Source of the DNA: Thermogemmatispora sp042408965
GTDB lineage: Bacteria; Chloroflexota; Ktedonobacteria; Ktedonobacterales; Ktedonobacteraceae
DNA: 64,000 bases
Direction of reading: 5' to 3'
NCBI GenBank assembly: GCA_042408965.1
Contig: JBHOQN010000005.1
Coordinates: 48,298 to 112,297 of the forward strand
Part shown: positions 60,445 to 64,000 of the stretch, piece by piece
Layout: each line of letters begins with the position of its first letter
Numbering within the stretch: position 1 is the stretch's first letter
Translations under genes and position numbers: made by a program
The notes under the pieces: generated by a model
The model's input: the letters and a program-made list of their open reading frames with translations, nothing else
The model's database searches: none
What the model was told of the DNA's origin: nothing

Positions 60445-61036
60445 AGCGCTTGTTTTCCTTTCTAATCGAGAGGAGTTGCGTCTGTCGCGACCGGGCATGT
60501 CTATACTAGAAAGAACGTCCCAGGTACGCAGAAAATCCCAACCGTATCTCTGGTTGAGGTTCTCAAGCCATACCGTACAGCTTCTACCAGGCACAGGCTC
60601 GTACGTAGGTCATGAGCCTGTAGCAGGTGCGTGGGTACGCTACTGCGCAGGGGGGCCGGACTACGCTGCTGACGTGGGCGCCCGCAGTGACTGTGCCCTG
60701 GCATAGTGTAATACGTTTCATCGTGCTCTTTGTTGAGCTACGGCGTGAAAGTACTACCGGCCTGCGCCGGGAACAGCTGCCCGGGCTTGGGGCAGGCTGT
60801 TTGTGGCAGGGACCTGACAGGCCTTGAGGCAGGTCGCTATCCTGTGCCCTGCAGCTCCCAGCGCGGATGGTGCAAAGCGGTGAGGCCAGGCTCTCTGGGC
60901 GCTGTGCTGGCCTCATGCAAACGGACGGACGAACGGATGGAGCGCCGATGCATGCGCGTCGCTGCTGATCCGCATAGCTCTCCCTGGTCGCTGCTCTGGC
61001 AGGCACACGGGAAGGCCTGCGCCCGTGCGACCCGTG
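60445..61036. other. Intergenic stretch, no gene seen
   Basis: About 590 bases between two minus-strand genes. Only short frames without ribosome sites occur. GC-rich short hairpins are present but no convincing terminator or known RNA family. Confidence 0.45.
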
Positions 61037-62209
61037 CTAGGGTGAGGAGAACTGCTCGATGAAGCGGTAGAGCCTGAGCAGGCGTTCCTCGTGCTCCCCT
61101 TGCTGTTGTTCGATGGTGACGTAGAGCTGGGAGAGGAACTCGTAGCGCTGAGCCTGCTCGTTGAGGCGGATCATCAGGGCGCTCAGTTGTTCCTGCTGGC
61201 CGGCCAGCACGCCCAGGATCTCCTGCTGAGCTTCCTCGCGCGCCCGCTGCTGTTCGGCCAGCTCGTGCTCAAGGCGTCCCAGTTGTCGGCCATGCTGGGC
61301 CAGCCTTTCTTGCTCGTGCTCAGCTCGCTGGCGTTGCTCTGCGAGCTGCGCTGTCAGAAAGGCTACCTGCTGGCTGAGCTGGCCGATGCTATGGGCGACC
61401 TGCTCGTCTTTGATACGCTGCTCGGTCAGTTGCGTAGTGAGGTTGAGCACTTCGCGTGTGAGGTGCTCGTGGGCCTCGACCTCCTGCTGCAGGTGGGCAG
61501 TGAGCGCCTCGATCTGCTGGCGCTGCAGTTCGATCGCTTGCTGCCACTGCTGTGTGGCGCTCTGAAGACGGGCGGTGATCTCCTCCATCTGCTGCTCGAT
61601 CTCGCCCTGACGGGTGCTGGTCTGGATCTGCAGGGCGGCAATCTCATCCTCGAAAGAGGTCTGTAACTGCGTCAGCGCTTCGTCGACGGCGATGCGGTGC
61701 TGAGCCGCCGCCTCCTGTTGCTGAGTGAAGCGTGCCTCCAGACGGCTGCGCAGGCGCTCCAATGCCTCCTGCTGACGTGTGTATTGCTCACGAATGAGCC
61801 TGCGGAGCAGATCTGCATCGTTGCTCGTTGGCTCTTGAATCTCATGGGCTGGTCTGCTGCGTAAGGCTGCGGACTGGCGGTGGCGGAGAATGCTCTCCTG
61901 AGCGGTCAACGGTTCGCGCTGCTCCAGCCCTGGCTCGGCGATGGGCGCCAGGATGGCCAGGTCGCTGGCGCGTACCAGACGCACCTGTCCGCTGCTCTCG
62001 GCCGTGCGGCGCCGCACGGGGAGCAGTCCGCGGCTGATCCAGTGGCGAATGGTTGTGTCGCTCTGTCCCGTGGCACGTGCAGCCTGGCTGATGGTCAACC
62101 AGTGATCTTCTGCGCCGGCGAGCTCCTCGACGAAGCGTTCCTGCTCTTCGGCCTGCATCTCTGCCTGCACCTCTGCTGGCAAGCCTTCTTGCAAGCTCCC
62201 CTCAGACAT
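61037..62209 (-). CDS. MerR-type HTH plus long coiled-coil protein
   Basis: A 390-residue protein. Residues about 36-90 form a MerR/HTH_17 DNA-binding domain: HWLTISQAARATGQSDTTIRHWISRGLLPVRRR. A variable linker follows, then about 250 residues (about 133-385) of near-unbroken Gln/Glu-rich coiled coil (for example LQRQQIEALTAHLQQEVEAH). The layout recalls KfrA-like or nucleoid-structuring DNA-binding proteins, in which a small HTH is attached to an oligomerising rod. No family function can be named. Its promoter carries a palindrome over the -35 (62265-62280), suggesting self-regulation. GAGGGAG precedes the ATG. Confidence 0.78.
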   Translation of the reverse strand: MSEGSLQEGLPAEVQAEMQAEEQERFVEELAGAEDHWLTISQAARATGQSDTTIRHWISRGLLPVRRRTAESSGQVRLVRASDLAILAPIAEPGLEQREPLTAQESILRHRQSAALRSRPAHEIQEPTSNDADLLRRLIREQYTRQQEALERLRSRLEARFTQQQEAAAQHRIAVDEALTQLQTSFEDEIAALQIQTSTRQGEIEQQMEEITARLQSATQQWQQAIELQRQQIEALTAHLQQEVEAHEHLTREVLNLTTQLTEQRIKDEQVAHSIGQLSQQVAFLTAQLAEQRQRAEHEQERLAQHGRQLGRLEHELAEQQRAREEAQQEILGVLAGQQEQLSALMIRLNEQAQRYEFLSQLYVTIEQQQGEHEERLLRLYRFIEQFSSP

Positions 62210-62227
62210 GAATGTGACTCCCTCTAG

Positions 62228-62521
62228 CTATCCGCTGATCTCAGTATATGTCGCTGAGGAGGCCGCGTCAACGGTGACGCCGGCCTGGCGCTCGCGTATA
62301 GTACGAGTGGTTGTCTGTTCGCTCTCTCGCAGGCTTCCCTTTCCACTCTCTGCCAGGGCTACCCGCTGCTTTGCTGGTTCTGCTGACGCCAGAGGTCCAC
62401 GCGGCGCTCGATTGTTTTGATGAAGGTCCGTGATCACCGTCGGGTCTTTGTTGACGGCGTAGAGAGGCACAAGCTGGCCCACCGTCCCCAATCCCAGCTG
62501 GTCGATATAGTGATCATGCAC
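62228..62521 (-). CDS. Orphan ORF, probably a C-terminal gene remnant
   Basis: A minus-strand frame of up to 97 codons from GTG 62521, ending just inside the HTH/coiled-coil promoter. Its first part (HDHYIDQLGLGTVGQLVPLY) looks protein-like, and so do the codons upstream of the GTG (WEAGIADWYRF), which have no start codon back to a stop near 62620. So it may be the tail of a gene cut off at about 62560, where base composition changes. The C-terminal part is low-complexity. No family is recognised. Confidence 0.35.
   Translation of the reverse strand: MHDHYIDQLGLGTVGQLVPLYAVNKDPTVITDLHQNNRAPRGPLASAEPAKQRVALAESGKGSLRESEQTTTRTIRERQAGVTVDAASSATYTEISG
62243..62280 (-). promoter_or_regulatory. Promoter and overlapping palindrome of the HTH/coiled-coil gene
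   Basis: On the minus strand TTGACG (62271-62266), a 17-base spacer and TATACT (62248-62243) form a strong sigma70 promoter with a leader of about 28 bases. GCGTCA-ACGG-TGACGC (62265-62280) is a perfect 6-base inverted repeat across the -35, well placed for an operator. Confidence 0.65.
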
Positions 62522-62556
62522 GAAGCGGTACCAGTCTGCAATGCCGGCCTCCCAGG

Positions 62557-63003
62557 TTGAGTAGCGCCCGCTCCTCTCTCCTGGCCCCCTGCCGTGGCCA
62601 GACCCCCGCTCCTGCGGTCACGACGCCCCCTCCCCCCGCGGTCGTCTGCGCCGATCCCGATCCCGACCTGCTGCGCCTCGCCGCCGACGTCGCCTGGCTG
62701 GCCGGCTGCCCCTCCGTCTCCACCCGCCTCCTCGACGCCCTGGCCGGCCCGCTCCCCTTCCCCTCCCACCACTTCCACCTCGTCCATCTGCGCCTCCTGC
62801 ACGGCCTGCTGCCTGAGGCTCCCTGGCCCTCCCTCCTCGCTGAGGCCGTCCGCGTCCTCGCCCCCGGCGGCTGGCTCCTGCTCGAAGTGAGCGACCGGCC
62901 CCTCTCCAGCGGCCCGGCCACCCTGCGCCTGCTCGACCAGCTCGCTCCGGCCTCCTCGGCGACCGTCCAGGAGAGGCCTCTCCCTCCCGGCGCCGCCGCC
63001 GAC
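62557..63003 (+). pseudogene. Fragment of a SAM methyltransferase, paralogue of the next gene
   Basis: An open frame of about 150 codons resembles the middle of the intact methyltransferase that follows: PLPFPSHHFHLVHLRLLHGL..LLAEAVRVLAPGGWLLLEVSD here versus GLPFRRGTFDDVHQRLLGAA..LLDLVRVTASGGWLELVEAS there. Motif I (the Gly-rich SAM loop) and the C-terminal third are missing. After about 63003 the frame continues only as a shadow of the next gene. No good ribosome site is seen; a TTG at 62557 opens the frame. It is about 75% G+C. Confidence 0.55.
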
Positions 63004-63094
63004 TCCCCCTGCTGCAGCTGTGGGGGTGCAAGGCGCCGCGCCACGATCGCGTCCCGGGAGCTGGTATTATCCCCCCGGCCGAGGAGGGGGGCCC

Positions 63095-63955
63095 ATGGAC
63101 CGCTGGCTGACGATCCGGCGCGAGAGCCTGCAGCGTCCGCGCCGGCACCGGCGCCACCCCGACGAGGGTCCCGACACGTACCGGCTCCCGCGCACGCTCA
63201 GCGAGCAGGATCGGCTCGACCTGCAGCATCACGCCCTGCGTCGCCTGCTGGGCAGCCACCTGCTGGCCCCCGTCGAGGCGCCGCGCCAGATCCTCGACGT
63301 CGGCACCGGCACCGGCATCTGGACCCACGAGGCCGCCCGCCGCTGGCCCCAGGCCCGCATCGTGGCCCTCGACCGCGACCTGCGCCTCCTGCGGCCCCTG
63401 CCTGCCAGCGTCCAGCCCTGCGAGGCCGACCGGCTCAGCGGCCTGCCCTTTCGCCGAGGGACCTTCGATGATGTGCATCAGCGCCTGCTGGGGGCGGCCA
63501 TCGCCCTCACGGCCTGGCCCGGCGTCCTGCTCGATCTGGTGCGCGTCACCGCCTCGGGCGGCTGGCTCGAACTCGTCGAGGCCAGTGGGGAGGTCCTCGA
63601 CGCCGGACCGCTGCACACCCGGATGCACGCCTGGGTGCGGGCTGTGGCACGCCGGCGCGGCCTGACCTTCGAGGCGCCCCTGCAGATCCCGACCTGGCTG
63701 GCCGGGCCGGGCCTGCACCCCCAGATCCGGCCCTTCGCGGCCCCGCTCAGCGGGCAGGCGCAGGGCGGCGCGCTCTTCGCGCGCGATCTGCTCGCCTCGC
63801 TGCTGGCGCTGGCCCCGGCCCTGGCGACCGTCAACGAGGTGCCGCTGGAGCAGGTGCAGGAGGTGCTCATCCAGCTGCCCGAGGCGTGGGCGCGCTGCGG
63901 CACGCGCTGTGGCGGGCTGGCCGTCTGGGCGCAGGTGCGGGAGCGCGCCGTCTGA
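63095..63955 (+). CDS. Class I SAM-dependent methyltransferase
   Basis: A 286-residue methyltransferase. Motif I ILDVGTGTGIWTHEAARRWP, acidic residue of motif II VALDRDLRLL, then LPFRRGTFDDVHQRLLGAAI and GGWLELVEA; the H-Q-R-L-L segment is typical of a methyltransferase group expanded in Ktedonobacteria. GAGGAGGGGG lies just upstream of ATG 63095. The gene is about 73-75% G+C against about 60% in its left neighbours. The substrate is unknown. It is the second of two related units in tandem; the first is a fragment. Confidence 0.82.
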   Translation: MDRWLTIRRESLQRPRRHRRHPDEGPDTYRLPRTLSEQDRLDLQHHALRRLLGSHLLAPVEAPRQILDVGTGTGIWTHEAARRWPQARIVALDRDLRLLRPLPASVQPCEADRLSGLPFRRGTFDDVHQRLLGAAIALTAWPGVLLDLVRVTASGGWLELVEASGEVLDAGPLHTRMHAWVRAVARRRGLTFEAPLQIPTWLAGPGLHPQIRPFAAPLSGQAQGGALFARDLLASLLALAPALATVNEVPLEQVQEVLIQLPEAWARCGTRCGGLAVWAQVRERAV

Positions 63956-64000
63956 GCAGGCCGGAGGAGCGCCCCGGAGAGGGGCAGGGGCTGGCCCCCC

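Noticed and set aside
63004..63471. Continuation of the methyltransferase fragment as a 304-residue protein
   Set aside because: Beyond about 63003 the frame is Arg/Pro/Ala-rich and is simply the wrong reading frame of the intact methyltransferase at 63095-63955.

Overview
The window reads as part of a chromosome from a GC-rich, probably thermophilic or thermotolerant, spore-forming-type Chloroflexota bacterium of the Ktedonobacteria (Thermogemmatispora-like). This is an inference. It rests on a base composition near 60% G+C, a CBM2/expansin-like secreted protein, a mannosyl-3-phosphoglycerate synthase, an archease-RtcB pair, CO dehydrogenase-family genes of the AYRGAGR-like class, and a GC-rich SAM methyltransferase. 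I found no rRNA, tRNA, CRISPR array, intact insertion sequence or prophage.

Layout. 1-5.2 kb: a secreted CBM2-expansin protein running off the left edge, OsmC, a small HTH protein, a broken tandem SnoaL-like gene, a DUF1232 protein and a Tat-exported ferritin-like lipoprotein whose helix order looks permuted. 5.4-13.5 kb: a complete nitrate assimilation cluster on the plus strand (nitrate reductase, NirB, NirD, HemD, a single-domain globin, a NarK-type transporter). Its upstream region holds a clear dyad and a possible small ORF. 13.6-19.8 kb: cystathionine beta-synthase, then archease-rtcB behind a near-consensus promoter and a 39-codon leader ORF, then ftsH. 19.9-25.5 kb: a membrane glycosyltransferase, a 1-Cys peroxiredoxin, the membrane protease NfeD-type/slipin pair behind a promoter with repeated motifs, and pyrE.

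26.4-34.3 kb: an ABC-F ATPase; a caspase-fold/TPR/membrane protein that has lost its catalytic Cys; coaE; a small acidic protein; a beta-propeller lipoprotein; a GlsB-type membrane protein; and an esterase. 34.5-40.8 kb: a KdpDE-like two-component system with no kdpFABC genes in the window, a secreted protein, and a minus-strand operon of APC permease, small membrane protein and universal stress protein. The operon promoter carries four helically phased TTGAG boxes of the kind OmpR-family regulators bind. 41.2-45.7 kb: ChlI-like AAA+ ATPase, VWA protein and rsmG, apparently one transcription unit. 47.1-51.1 kb: a three-subunit molybdenum hydroxylase.

51.2-60.4 kb: a zinc-ribbon membrane protein, a GT39-type glycosyltransferase, threonine dehydratase-like protein, an NCS2 uracil/xanthine permease divergent from a TetR regulator, a zinc alcohol dehydrogenase whose end overlaps the TetR gene, and MPG synthase. 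61.0-64.0 kb: an HTH/coiled-coil protein with a palindrome over its promoter, then an abrupt rise to about 75% G+C holding a methyltransferase remnant and an intact methyltransferase.

Most genes look like ordinary housekeeping or metabolic genes. The most unusual items are the inactivated caspase-like protein, the phased boxes before the permease operon, the leader ORF before archease-rtcB, the permuted ferritin, the HTH/coiled-coil gene with its self-overlapping operator, and the composition break at about 62.56 kb. Many convergent gene pairs are separated by long perfect hairpins that probably act as bidirectional terminators.
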